Positions 15,829 to 25,258 of a stretch of DNA of 64,000 nt are shown here, in pieces. Location: positions 59,055 through 123,054 of the forward strand of contig JAXLQK010000020.1 of assembly GCA_046331665.1 (NCBI GenBank). Reading direction: 5' to 3'. Under the pieces are notes generated by a model. The model did no database searches. It was not told the origin of the DNA and saw only the letters and a program-made list of their open reading frames with translations. Within the stretch, counting starts at the first letter, position 1, and every line of letters starts with the position of its first letter. The position numbers and the translations under genes were made by a program. The stretch comes from CAWBAT01 sp046331665. GTDB lineage: Bacteria; Acidobacteriota; Terriglobia; Versatilivoradales; Versatilivoraceae.

Positions 15829-17410
15829 GGCCGGCATCACCAATGCGGCGAGGGACAATTCCAGTAAATTGATCAAAGTTTTTTTGAAACAGTGTGGCAA
15901 GATGACGAGCCTTCTGTTCGTAGGCGGCCGGATCAGGCCAGGCCCCCTGGGGTCGGAGAATTTTCTGAGGGACACCTTCGCAGCGCTCTGGGACGAAGAT
16001 TTTGAACCAAGGATCGACACTTCCGGCATCATGATCTAACTTCCCTTGGAGTGCGGCGTGAACCATCGCCCGGCTATAACCCAACTCGATCCGGCGGCCA
16101 ACTCCAACTCCGCCACCGCTCCATCCGGTATTGACGAGCCAGCAATTGACCTGGTGTTTCGCAATCTTCTCGCCCAGCAGGCCCGCATACACGGTGGGGC
16201 GGAGCGCCATAAAGGGGGCTCCAAAGCAGGCACTAAAGGTGACGACGGGGTCACGGCCCAATCCTTTTTCGGTTCCGGCCACCTTTGCGGTGTATCCCGA
16301 CAAGAAATGATACATCGCCTGATCGCCCGTGAGCCGAGCTATGGGGGGCAAGACTCCAAAGGCATCGCAGGTGAGCATGACGAGATTGACCGGGTGATCT
16401 CCAACCCCCGGAATGACTGCATTCTTGACATACTCCAGGGGGTACGCCGCTCGCGTGTTTTCCGTAATGCTGGCATCATCAAAATTTAATTCCCGGGTTT
16501 CCCCATCCATCACCACATTTTCCAGCACGGTGCCAAAGCGGCGCGCACAACCATGGATCTCCGGTTCGGAGATTGATGACAATCGAATGGCTTTGGCATA
16601 ACAGCCCCCTTCAAAATTGAATACTCCCTCTTGGCTCCAGCCATGCTCATCATCTCCGATCAGCCGTCGTTCCGGATCGGTGGAAAGTGTGGTTTTTCCC
16701 GTCCCCGAAAGTCCAAAAAAGAGGGCAACATCGCCCTTCTCCCCGACATTGGCGGAACAATGCATCGAAAGAATTCCGGCCAACGGCAGTTGGTAATTCA
16801 TGACGGTAAAGAGGGACTTCTTGATTTCTCCGGCATAGCTGCTTCCACCGATTAGGATTAGTTTCCTGGCGAGGTGGACGAGGATAAAGGTGCCAGATTT
16901 TGTGCCGTCTCGAGCGGGATCTGCTTCGAATCCTGGAACATTAATGACGGTGTATTCTGGCGGGAGTTTGAGATCTTTCCCAAATCGTCCGAGAAACAGA
17001 TTGCGGGAAAAAAGGCTGTGCCAGGCGAGCTCGGTAATCACCTGAACAGGACATGAATATCGAGGTGAAGCGCCCACCCAACAATCCTGGACATAAACTT
17101 CTTTACTGCTGAGGTAGTGAAGGAGGCGCTCAAATAGAAAGTCAAATTGCTTTGGTTCACAGGGGAGGTTAATTTTTCCCCAATCGATGTTAGCTTCGCT
17201 GTTGGGATCCCGGACGATTAACTTGTCCTCAGGGGAGCGTCCCGTGTGAATTCCCGTATTGACGACCAAAGCCCCTGTTAGGGAAGTTCTTCCTTCGCCC
17301 CTCCGGATGACTTCCTCATAGAGCTGAGGGATCGGCAAATTCCGGTGAACCTGCTGAACTTGAATGCGCCCGGACACGCCCATTCCCGGCAATAGTATGG
17401 ATTCAGCCAT
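15815..17410 (-). CDS. pckA: Phosphoenolpyruvate carboxykinase (ATP)
   Basis: A 531-residue ATP-dependent PEP carboxykinase: oxaloacetate + ATP to PEP + CO2 + ADP, the entry step of gluconeogenesis. Visible are TGIHTGRSPEDKL, the P-loop GLSGTGKTT (residues 233-241), GDDEHGWS and FNFEGGCYAK at the metal site, and NTGWSGGGVGVGRRI near the C-terminus. The length is normal. ATG 17410 follows AAAGGG. It lies 10 bases downstream of hisD on the same strand and may be read through from the amino-acid genes. Confidence 0.97.
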   Translation of the reverse strand: MAESILLPGMGVSGRIQVQQVHRNLPIPQLYEEVIRRGEGRTSLTGALVVNTGIHTGRSPEDKLIVRDPNSEANIDWGKINLPCEPKQFDFLFERLLHYLSSKEVYVQDCWVGASPRYSCPVQVITELAWHSLFSRNLFLGRFGKDLKLPPEYTVINVPGFEADPARDGTKSGTFILVHLARKLILIGGSSYAGEIKKSLFTVMNYQLPLAGILSMHCSANVGEKGDVALFFGLSGTGKTTLSTDPERRLIGDDEHGWSQEGVFNFEGGCYAKAIRLSSISEPEIHGCARRFGTVLENVVMDGETRELNFDDASITENTRAAYPLEYVKNAVIPGVGDHPVNLVMLTCDAFGVLPPIARLTGDQAMYHFLSGYTAKVAGTEKGLGRDPVVTFSACFGAPFMALRPTVYAGLLGEKIAKHQVNCWLVNTGWSGGGVGVGRRIELGYSRAMVHAALQGKLDHDAGSVDPWFKIFVPERCEGVPQKILRPQGAWPDPAAYEQKARHLATLFQKNFDQFTGIVPRRIGDAGPNAD

Positions 17411-17420
17411 ACAGCACCCT

Positions 17421-18707
17421 TTATTCTCTCATGCGGATAGCGATGCTTTGCGCGTGAGCGTCCAATTGTTCGGTCCGGGCAAACGCCTCGATTGCCCGAT
17501 GGTTTCTGGACAACGCTTTCCGGTTGTATTGAATGACGCTGGTACGCTTCAGAAAATCGTAGACACCGAGGGGAGAGGCGAAACGAGCCGTGCCGGAGGT
17601 CGGGAGCACATGGTTTGGTCCCGCAAAATAGTCTCCCACTGCTTCACAGGAAAATGAGCCCAAGAAGATCGCTCCAGCCGCGTGGATTTTCTTCGAAAAA
17701 GATTTCGCCTCTTTCAGCAGTAGCTCAAGATGCTCGGGAGCAATGCTATTGATAATTTCGGCGGCCTGATCCCAGTCAGGCATGACCAGAATCGCTCCGA
17801 AGTTGCGCAGCGATTGGCGTATGATTTCCTTTCGTTTCAAGGTCAGCATCAGCTGGCTGGCAGCTGCTTGAATGGATCGAGCATCGGAATCCCTGCGTAC
17901 CATGGCGATGGCGCACGCTCGTGGGTCATGCTCCGCTTGAGCCAACAAATCAGCCGCCACGAACTGTGGTGGGATCGTGTGATCCGCCACAACAATGACT
18001 TCGCTCGGCCCGGCAATCGAGTCAATATCCACGACCCCGTAAACAAGACGCTTAGCCGTGGCGACAAAAATATTGCCGGGCCCTACAATCTTGTCCACTT
18101 TTGCAATCGTCTCGGTCCCGTACGCCAAAGCGGCAATGGCCTGGGCACCGCCGATTCCATAGACGTCCTCTAACCCCAGCTCCTGAAAGACCGCCGCAAT
18201 CATTGGATTTTGTTTGAATTGGCGGTAGGGGGTGGTCACCACAATCCTGGGCACGCCCGCGATTTGTGCAGGAATCGCGTTCATGAGCACGGTCGACGGA
18301 TAAGCTGCCGTTCCCCCGGGAACATACAGTCCCACGGACCGAAGGGGTTCAATCCGTTGTCCCAGCTTGACCCCATCCGCCGCTTGAAATTCCCACGACT
18401 TTTCGAGCTGATGCTTGTGGTAGTCGCGGATATTCCTGGCGGCCTGCCGGATCACCCGGCGCAAGTCACGATCCGCACTTTCAGACATCGTACGGATTTC
18501 CTCTGGAGAAATCCGTAGCCGCTTTAGTTCCACCTGGTCGAACTTCCGGCTGTATTCGAAGAGCGCCCGGTCCCCGCGTTTTCGCACCTGCTCCAGGATT
18601 CGTGACACGGTTGGCTGGATCTCGGAATTCACCGCGATACCGCGAAATTTAATCTTCTTGAGAAAGCGGGAAAATGCAGGTGTGTTGAAGTGGAATATGG
18701 GAATCAT
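17421..18707 (-). CDS. hisD: Histidinol dehydrogenase
   Basis: About 428 residues; catalyses the last two steps of histidine synthesis (histidinol to histidine, two NAD+, Zn-dependent). Family signatures include LYVPGGTAAYPSTVLMNAIPA, VGPGNIFVATAKR, GPSEVIVVAD and SIAPEHLELL. I prefer ATG 18707, which has GAAGGG six bases upstream; the more upstream ATG 18719 overlaps that ribosome site. It lies downstream of hisG (190-base gap) and upstream of pckA. Confidence 0.96.
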   Translation of the reverse strand: MIPIFHFNTPAFSRFLKKIKFRGIAVNSEIQPTVSRILEQVRKRGDRALFEYSRKFDQVELKRLRISPEEIRTMSESADRDLRRVIRQAARNIRDYHKHQLEKSWEFQAADGVKLGQRIEPLRSVGLYVPGGTAAYPSTVLMNAIPAQIAGVPRIVVTTPYRQFKQNPMIAAVFQELGLEDVYGIGGAQAIAALAYGTETIAKVDKIVGPGNIFVATAKRLVYGVVDIDSIAGPSEVIVVADHTIPPQFVAADLLAQAEHDPRACAIAMVRRDSDARSIQAAASQLMLTLKRKEIIRQSLRNFGAILVMPDWDQAAEIINSIAPEHLELLLKEAKSFSKKIHAAGAIFLGSFSCEAVGDYFAGPNHVLPTSGTARFASPLGVYDFLKRTSVIQYNRKALSRNHRAIEAFARTEQLDAHAQSIAIRMRE

Positions 18708-18910
18708 GAAGCCCTTCATTTCAGTTGCCGTAAGGGGATTGCCTCCGTAGTAAGGTTGTCTTCAGTAAAGTCACTCACGAGATTTGATCCAATGCAAACT
18801 CGCAAATCCATTCGGGGAACTCCCGATCGGCACCCTCGCGATGAATGTTGAAATTTCACTGGCGCGGTCTGGCGAAGCAAAAACCGCAGGCGAAGGAATC
18901 GACAATGAAA

Positions 18911-19561
18911 TTACGAAGAGGTTCCGATCGATTTCGAAAGCCTTTCGATCAACTCGGTAATTTGCGCCCTCCTGACTTGATAACTTGCCCGGTTCACCAC
19001 GAAGCGGGCCGAAATCTCAGTAATCACTTCAACAATCTCCAGGTCATTATCGGCAAGCGTGCGGCCGGAGGAGACCAGGTCTACGATCCGATCGGAGAGT
19101 CCTAGACATGGGGCGAGCTCGACGCTTCCCGACAACGTGATAATTTCGACAGGGACCCCGCGCTGTGTAAAATAGTCGGTGGTGATACGGGGATATTTGG
19201 TGGCAATCCGGACTGCGGAAAGCGCCTTGTAGTCTTGGCGGGCTTTGGACTTCGGGGCTGCTACCACCAACCGGCAGCGTCCAATCCCCAAATCGAGAGG
19301 CTGATGAATGTCCGCCTTGGACTCCAAGAGAACATCCTTGCCGGCAATTCCCACATCCGCGGCACCATACTCCACGTAGGTGGGCACATCCACCGGTTTC
19401 AGCAAAAAAAACCGGAAGCGCCGTTCGGTATCAGAAACGACGAGTTTTCTCGAGTTGATATCCTCCGGAATCAGTTGAATCCCAGCTTTAGAGAAAAGCT
19501 CTAAGGTTTCTTCAAAAACGCGGCCTTTCGGCAAGGCCACATTAAGGGTTTTACCAGCCAT
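18911..19561 (-). CDS. hisG: ATP phosphoribosyltransferase catalytic subunit, short form
   Basis: A 216-residue short-form HisG: the first step of histidine synthesis, ATP + PRPP to phosphoribosyl-ATP. Present are LNVALPKGRVFEETLELF, GAADVGIAGKDVLLE and LVSSGRTLADNDLEIVE. The C-terminal ACT-like regulatory domain of long HisG is absent, so HisZ should be needed, and hisZ lies immediately upstream (50-base gap). A strong GGGGGAGG precedes ATG 19561. Confidence 0.96.
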   Translation of the reverse strand: MAGKTLNVALPKGRVFEETLELFSKAGIQLIPEDINSRKLVVSDTERRFRFFLLKPVDVPTYVEYGAADVGIAGKDVLLESKADIHQPLDLGIGRCRLVVAAPKSKARQDYKALSAVRIATKYPRITTDYFTQRGVPVEIITLSGSVELAPCLGLSDRIVDLVSSGRTLADNDLEIVEVITEISARFVVNRASYQVRRAQITELIERLSKSIGTSS

Positions 19562-19611
19562 GCCTCCCCCTAGTTATCCGCCAATCCCAATCCACCCCGG
19601 TCATTCCACTA

Positions 19612-20607
19612 CTAGCCATTCCCATTCCCCTTTTCTTTTTCCAGCAACATCAAGCGTTCCAGGCTGAAGGAAAATCCCACTGCCGGATAGTCACAGCCGT
19701 AATTCTTGAGAAGATTGTCGTACCGCCCGCCTCCACCAATTTCGAAGCCCAGTCCAGGAACGTAGATTTTGAAAATCGTACCGGTGTAATACTCCATGCC
19801 TCGAACTTCGCTCAGGTCAATGGTAATGTGCTGGGCCAGACCGTGCTTCTTCAGTTCCGTGTAGATTCCCTCCAAGTGATCGAGTGCCTGCTGTGACCGT
19901 TCGTTCGAGACCAATTCCCGTGCGGCTTGTATTGTGTCTTGCCCGCCTGTTAAATGGACCAAAGAGAGCAGGATTTGGCGGCGCCGCTCAGACAAGTCCA
20001 GACCCTCCAGTTCAGAGCGAAGACCCGACAAATCCTTTAAATCAATCAGCGATTTGATCTTTCCCAAGTTTTCCGGGTCCAGCTTGATGCGATCGACGAT
20101 TCCGGCAAAGTAACCGATTTCTCCCAGGTTAATTTGAAAGTCGCGGATTCCTAATTTCCTCAGTGACTCGATGGCGACACGCAGCACTTCCACATCCGAG
20201 GCAACCTTTTCGCCTCCCACATGTTCGACGCCAATTTGAAAGAACTCGCGCTGTCGTCCCCCTCGCGGGGTTTCGTAACGCAAAACTTCTCCGCAATAGC
20301 AAAGCCTGAGAGGCCGGGGGTAATCAGTGAGCCGCGTAGCAACGGTCTTGGCTACCAATGACGTAAATTCAGGACGTAAGGCAAGAATATTTCCTTCGCG
20401 ATCGATGAAGCGGTAAAACGTATCCTCGAGCTCCGCGCCCATTCCTTTGGTGAAGACATCGTAATAGTCGAAGATCGGTGGAATGATTTCCTCAAAATTC
20501 CATTTTTCAAAAACAGAGAAAATCATCCGCTCCAATTGGCGGCGGCGCTTGGCCGCCTTTCCAAAAAGCACCTGAGTCCCAAGGGGAATCTGCGTCAAGG
20601 TTTTCAT
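19612..20607 (-). CDS. hisZ: ATP phosphoribosyltransferase regulatory subunit HisZ
   Basis: A 331-residue histidyl-tRNA-synthetase-like protein with class II core motifs (LRPEFTSLVAKTVATRL, QREFFQIGVEHVGG, MEYYTGTIFKIY, GGGGRYDNLL). It has no C-terminal anticodon-binding domain, which identifies HisZ rather than HisS. HisZ forms a hetero-octamer with short HisG and confers histidine feedback control. Its start overlaps the end of thrB by four bases (ATGA type), implying translational coupling. Confidence 0.9.
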   Translation of the reverse strand: MKTLTQIPLGTQVLFGKAAKRRRQLERMIFSVFEKWNFEEIIPPIFDYYDVFTKGMGAELEDTFYRFIDREGNILALRPEFTSLVAKTVATRLTDYPRPLRLCYCGEVLRYETPRGGRQREFFQIGVEHVGGEKVASDVEVLRVAIESLRKLGIRDFQINLGEIGYFAGIVDRIKLDPENLGKIKSLIDLKDLSGLRSELEGLDLSERRRQILLSLVHLTGGQDTIQAARELVSNERSQQALDHLEGIYTELKKHGLAQHITIDLSEVRGMEYYTGTIFKIYVPGLGFEIGGGGRYDNLLKNYGCDYPAVGFSFSLERLMLLEKEKGNGNG

Positions 20608-21518
20608 GAAATCACCCGTCCCTGATTATCCACCTGCAAATCGAATCGACGGCAACGGATCCCCCGTTTTTGAAAGATTTGAGCGATCCGTGCATAAAGG
20701 TCCTCATGATGATCTTCGGCAAATGCCAGAACGCTGGGACCGGCTCCGCTCAAACAGACCGCAATCATCCCCGGAACGACCTCTTCATTCAGGGCGAGAA
20801 CTTCCTGAAAGCCGGGAATCAAGGGAGCCCGGTAGGGCTGGTGAACCCTGTCCAGCAAGCCCTCTTTCAGCAAGGAAAAATCCTTCTTCAGGATAGCCGC
20901 CACGGTCAGGGCGCTCCGCTGAATATTGAACACCGCGTCACGAAGGGTCAAGGTTGGCGGGAGGGCCGCCCTCGCCTTCTCGGTTTCGAGATGAAATTCC
21001 GGAACGATCAATAGCAGTTCGAGAGGATCGAGCAGAGCGGATCGGGAATAAGTTACCTGTTCACCCTTGCCTACACAGCTTACCGTAAAACCGCCATAGC
21101 GTGCTGCGGTGAGGTTGTCGGGATGATTTTCAAATTCAAAGGCGTAGCGAAAGAATTTTTCGGAGGATAACTCACGACCGGTAACGGCTTCAAAACAACT
21201 GATCCCGGCAACGATCGCAGCTGCACTGCTCCCCAGTCCCCGGGCTAAAGGAATCTGATTAACAACGTGGAAGCGCAGCGGAGGACAGGACATTCCCTCT
21301 CCAGCAAAAACCCTTTGCATCACTTTCGCGATCAAATTCTCAGATCCTGTGGGGATCTGTCCCGCTCCTTCTCCTTCAATTGTAAATGCCGGATGCGGCT
21401 CCTTGGAGGATTCCACGCCAACGCTGAGATACAATTGCAACGCCAGACCAAGGGCATCAAATCCCGCGCCCAGATTGGTAGTGCTGGCAGGAACTCGAAT
21501 CGTCTTCTTTAGGATCAT
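20604..21518 (-). CDS. thrB: Homoserine kinase
   Basis: About 304 residues of a GHMP kinase: phosphorylates homoserine for threonine synthesis. Signatures are VRVPASTTNLGAGFDALG-type motif 1 (here IRVPASTTNLGAGFDALG), the ATP loop PLARGLGSSAAAIVAG and C-terminal LSGAGPSVLAFA. I chose ATG 21518 (MILKKTIRV); the frame is open further upstream but without family similarity. It is translationally coupled to hisZ, so threonine and histidine genes share an operon, probably starting at aroDE (78-base gap). Confidence 0.94.
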   Translation of the reverse strand: MILKKTIRVPASTTNLGAGFDALGLALQLYLSVGVESSKEPHPAFTIEGEGAGQIPTGSENLIAKVMQRVFAGEGMSCPPLRFHVVNQIPLARGLGSSAAAIVAGISCFEAVTGRELSSEKFFRYAFEFENHPDNLTAARYGGFTVSCVGKGEQVTYSRSALLDPLELLLIVPEFHLETEKARAALPPTLTLRDAVFNIQRSALTVAAILKKDFSLLKEGLLDRVHQPYRAPLIPGFQEVLALNEEVVPGMIAVCLSGAGPSVLAFAEDHHEDLYARIAQIFQKRGIRCRRFDLQVDNQGRVIS

Positions 21519-21596
21519 GTCATGAATCCATCCCGATGTGCGTCTACAGTCACCTGCCTTGATTCCGGTGGAAGCCGCCACTCTAATGGCTCCGCC

Positions 21597-23108
21597 TCAT
21601 GACTTCTTCTGCAACCGTTCGAGTGCGATCTTTCTCATGATCTCGAAGGGTGGCGTCTGACCGGTCCACCATTCAAATTGCCGAACTGCCTGGTGGAGGA
21701 GCATCTCCAAGCCATAAATGGGAGTGGCTCTCCCCTTTGCCTCCCGGAGCAAGCGAGTTTCGAGAGGATTGTAGACCATATCAAATACATAGCGGTAACG
21801 AATTGCATCCGTTTCAATCGGTATGGCGTCCTCGTGCGGGGACATCCCCACCGAGGTGGCATTGATGAGCAAATCACCCTCATGCTGGACTGCATTGCGG
21901 AGGGAATCGAAAGAAAATCCAAATTCTTTGGCAAACGACTTTGCTTTTTCCTCATCGCGGGCCAGGACCACGACACTGCATTGAGACCGGCGCAGGACGA
22001 CAGCGGCTGCCCGGGCTGCCCCGCCCGTTCCCAAAAGCGTGGCCCGACGGATGCCTTCCTCCAGAGGTTGCTGCAAGGCCTTTTGAATCCCGACGATATC
22101 CGAATTGTAAGCGGCAATATGGTCTTTGCGAATCACCAAGGTGTTGGCCGCCCCGGTTTCCCGCACGGTATGGTCCTGGATGTCGGCATATTTCAGAACC
22201 CCCACTTTGTGCGGAATCGTGACACTGAGACCGGAGAAATGTTCCCAATGTTCCGCCAAATCCTCCAAGTGCTGAACAGGCAAAGGAAGGTGCCGGGCGT
22301 TGATCCCCAGCCTTTGAAAACAGGCGTTGTGGAGATAAGGAGACAAGGAATGTCGAAGCGGATATCCAATAATCCCAAAAATCCGGGTATCCGCCTGGAT
22401 TTCTTCAATTCGATAGGTCTCGCGAAGCTCCTGAGTCGTCCATTGCCCCGGAGCGCTCTCTTTCCCGGGAAGAAAGGATGCATAAGTCAAAAGGCACCCC
22501 AGGCGTGGACTCAAGATCCGGGAATATCCCCCGAGATCCCCCATGGCCACCAGGATTATGTCCATGGTCGGCGGTTTGGGATGTTTCAGAAGCTCCAACA
22601 ATCTGAAATTGTCATTGAACCTGCCAGCTTTTGTAGCAATTTTTAAGACGTCCGGGTTCACGGAGCGCAAGCGCTGGTAGACAGCGTCCAAGTCGCCTGG
22701 AGTTTCCTGAAACTGATGGTAAGACACGATCCAACGTGCGCTCCCCTTTCGCAATCGATCGAGTTTTCCCTGGAGTGCACTCTCGACAGTCTCAATTTCC
22801 AAGTCGAAATAAGCGGCGCCGCAGTCGAGCAAGGATGTCAATATTTTCAATTGCTCTTCCTCATTACCTTCGAACTCCCCGCCATTCGGTTTACGCCGCA
22901 AAGTTACAATCACTGGAATTCCCGCAAGTCGAACCCAATTTTCCAGGCGGCCTGAAGTAATTTGTTGGATGGGCAAATAGTCCAGACGTAACTCGACAAA
23001 GCCCGCCTTCGCCTTCGCTTCGTGAATCGCCGCCTCCACCACTCTTTCATCACGCTCACATATGACGAGGCAGATTGGATTCTTTTTAGACTTCGAAATC
23101 ATGGGCAT
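21597..23108 (-). CDS. aroDE: Bifunctional 3-dehydroquinate dehydratase (type I) / shikimate dehydrogenase
   Basis: A 503-residue fusion covering two consecutive shikimate-pathway steps. Residues about 10-230 form a type I dehydroquinase with FVELRLDYL, the catalytic His in SYHQF and the Schiff-base Lys in VLKIATKAG. Residues about 243-500 form an NADP-dependent shikimate dehydrogenase with IIGYPLRHSLSPYLHN, SVTIPHKVGVL (catalytic Lys), the nucleotide loop LLGTGGAARAA and INATSVGMSP. Similar fusions exist in plants, chlamydiae and planctomycetes. ATG 23108 or 23102 could be used. It is the first gene of the minus-strand amino-acid block. Confidence 0.95.
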   Translation of the reverse strand: MPMISKSKKNPICLVICERDERVVEAAIHEAKAKAGFVELRLDYLPIQQITSGRLENWVRLAGIPVIVTLRRKPNGGEFEGNEEEQLKILTSLLDCGAAYFDLEIETVESALQGKLDRLRKGSARWIVSYHQFQETPGDLDAVYQRLRSVNPDVLKIATKAGRFNDNFRLLELLKHPKPPTMDIILVAMGDLGGYSRILSPRLGCLLTYASFLPGKESAPGQWTTQELRETYRIEEIQADTRIFGIIGYPLRHSLSPYLHNACFQRLGINARHLPLPVQHLEDLAEHWEHFSGLSVTIPHKVGVLKYADIQDHTVRETGAANTLVIRKDHIAAYNSDIVGIQKALQQPLEEGIRRATLLGTGGAARAAAVVLRRSQCSVVVLARDEEKAKSFAKEFGFSFDSLRNAVQHEGDLLINATSVGMSPHEDAIPIETDAIRYRYVFDMVYNPLETRLLREAKGRATPIYGLEMLLHQAVRQFEWWTGQTPPFEIMRKIALERLQKKS

Positions 23109-23389
23109 TTAGCTGATTGAATCTGAAGGACTAATCTCTAAAGTCATCCGTTCCTGTTTCCGATAAACAAGATGACGCAAAAGCGGAAGTCTAACATAAG
23201 GACGCACCTGCGAAAAGGCGCTTACCCGCTTGACGATCTTGAAAATCACTGGATCGCGTCGATGCGACAATCTACTTTAGAATCAACGGGTTTTATATTT
23301 GCTAAGGGAATCCCTAGATGGGGGAATGATCAGATTGGCCGTCGGAAACAGGAATTAAGATGCCTGCATATAGAAGGTCGAGGTGACGT

Positions 23390-24658
23390 GTGGTGAAAAT
23401 CAAAGACATAAAATATCTGCCCATTTCTTTGTGTTTGTTATTTGTGGCGACGTTTCTTTACCCGGAGACGAAGCCGCAGCATAAACCCTATCCTGCCCAG
23501 GGAGCCCCTCCTCACCCGTTAGAGCAAGGGAAGGACGGCCACTGGACGGCCAATGGTCAGTCAGCGAATGCTGAAGGTTATGAGGTTCACACCGTAAAGA
23601 CTGGGGAGACTCTTTGGAATATCACGAAACAATATTTGAATGACCCATTTCTCTGGCCGCAAATTTGGGAAATGAATCCAAACGTGTCAAATCCGCATTG
23701 GATTTATCCTGGGGATCAAATTCTACTCAAGAAGAAGATGGCGGTGATGGCTCCAGCACCGGGGGCGCCCTCCCAATCTTCACCTGTCCCGTCAGCACCA
23801 TCGGAGCCTGCCCAACCGGCCCCGGCCAGGACCGCCAAGAGTGAGCCTGTGAGTGAAGCACCACCAGCGGTAACGGTGGTACCGTCTCCACCACCGGCAC
23901 CAACTCCGGTGGCCCAGTACTCCGATCTTTATTGTGCCGGATTCTTTTCAGGTGAAAAGCTCAGTCCCCTGGCCGTCGTTATTGGAGGCGAAGCCTCCGA
24001 ACATCGGGCTCTCTTTAGCGACCAGGACATTGTTTATTTGAGCCGTGGCACCGTAGCGGGGATCAAAGCAGGTGATGAATTACAAGTCGTCCGCTTGGAG
24101 GATTCCTTCGGGAAATGGGGACCCCAATTCAACCCTGCGAAATCCAAGTCCAAATATGGCTACTATTACGTGGATATCGGTCGTGTCCGTGTCTTGTTTG
24201 CCAAGGAGAATTCCGCGACGGCTCAAGTTTTGTTCGCCTGCGGCGAAATCAGTGTGGAAGATCAGATCATCCCGGGAGAAGACCGCGTCTCCCCCATGCG
24301 ACGTGACCCCGTCGCTTTCGAAAAATTCGCTCCGCCCAGCGGGAAAACACATGGCAAGGTCTTCATGACCAAGGAGTACCTGACCCAGACCGGGGATGGC
24401 GATATTGTCTTTCTGGATCTGGGCAAGCGGGACAACATCCAGGTCGGGGACTATCTCCGCATCGCACGCTCTTTTAGCGACAGCAATATCAGCCTCTTCA
24501 ACAAAAGTGCTTTCCGAAAGCACGAAGAGTCATTTGCCGAAGTACGGAAGGTTATAGGGGAGGCAGTGGTCATCCGGGTGGCAGAAAAAACGGCGACCTG
24601 CCTGATCATTTATAGCACCGAGGAAATCATGTTGGGTGACACGATGGAACTGGAGTAG
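23390..24658 (+). CDS. LysM-domain secreted protein
   Basis: A 422-residue protein. GTG 23390 follows GAGGTG (a second GTG is at 23393). It has an N-terminal hydrophobic export segment (about 10-24), one LysM domain (about 64-113: VKTGETLWNITKQYLNDP to WIYPGDQILL) that should bind peptidoglycan, a Pro/Ala/Ser linker (about 119-175) and a C-terminal domain of about 245 residues. That domain contains GIKAGDELQVVR and NIQVGDYLRIAR repeats, resembling the beta-rich domains that follow LysM in acidobacterial and deltaproteobacterial proteins. Function beyond wall binding is unknown. Confidence 0.88.
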   Translation: MVKIKDIKYLPISLCLLFVATFLYPETKPQHKPYPAQGAPPHPLEQGKDGHWTANGQSANAEGYEVHTVKTGETLWNITKQYLNDPFLWPQIWEMNPNVSNPHWIYPGDQILLKKKMAVMAPAPGAPSQSSPVPSAPSEPAQPAPARTAKSEPVSEAPPAVTVVPSPPPAPTPVAQYSDLYCAGFFSGEKLSPLAVVIGGEASEHRALFSDQDIVYLSRGTVAGIKAGDELQVVRLEDSFGKWGPQFNPAKSKSKYGYYYVDIGRVRVLFAKENSATAQVLFACGEISVEDQIIPGEDRVSPMRRDPVAFEKFAPPSGKTHGKVFMTKEYLTQTGDGDIVFLDLGKRDNIQVGDYLRIARSFSDSNISLFNKSAFRKHEESFAEVRKVIGEAVVIRVAEKTATCLIIYSTEEIMLGDTMELE

Positions 24659-24712
24659 CATCTCCGGATTTCGGCCGAGCCATGGTTTCCTGAATTTAGA
24701 ATGCCGGCAACT

Positions 24713-25258
24713 TTATTTTTCCTGGAAGACGGCAGCAGTGAAGATGGAAATTTCGGCTCCCTTGTGCCAGGCATCCATCGGCAACCCGGCCTTTCGACAA
24801 GTCTGGGCGAGAAACGTTTCGCCATCCCAACCCTGTTCCGTGGCAACCTGAGGCAGCAATAAGCCTCGCCTCCCGTGCTGGCTCACCAGCAGACCATGGA
24901 TTCCCACATTGATCTTTCCGACGTCCTGAATCGGTTCCAGGGGCGAAAGTACGGAAATTTCAATAATGCTCTCCTCCAATTCGCCAAGCGTCAGCGGCTC
25001 GAAGCGAGGGTCTGAGGTCGCGGCCGAAACTGCACACTCCTGTACCACTTCCAAGAGCGGACTGGAAGCGGTAATCACACCAATGCAACCCCGAAGTTTA
25101 CCATGACGGTGGAGCGAGACAAACACTCCAGCCCAGCTCTGCAGCTCGGGATTGTTACTGTTTCGGAGGGTTTTTCGCCGTGTTTGCAGGAATTCCCGGA
25201 TGGATTGCCGGGCGAGGCTTAAAAGTTCCTTTTGAGAACTTTCACTGAGTGGGAACAT
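24713..25258 (-). CDS. amrA: AMMECR1-domain protein (AmmeMemoRadiSam system protein A)
   Basis: About 181 residues from ATG 25258. The AMMECR1 domain is marked by GVFVSLHRHGKLRGCIGVI, AATSDPRFEPLT and GLLLPQVATEQGWDGETFLAQTCRKAGLP. In many bacteria this protein is encoded with a MEMO protein and a radical SAM enzyme; neither is present here. The start overlaps the end of pgsA by 17 bases; the frame is open further upstream, but that part lies inside pgsA. The molecular role is unproven. Confidence 0.9.
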   Translation of the reverse strand: MFPLSESSQKELLSLARQSIREFLQTRRKTLRNSNNPELQSWAGVFVSLHRHGKLRGCIGVITASSPLLEVVQECAVSAATSDPRFEPLTLGELEESIIEISVLSPLEPIQDVGKINVGIHGLLVSQHGRRGLLLPQVATEQGWDGETFLAQTCRKAGLPMDAWHKGAEISIFTAAVFQEK

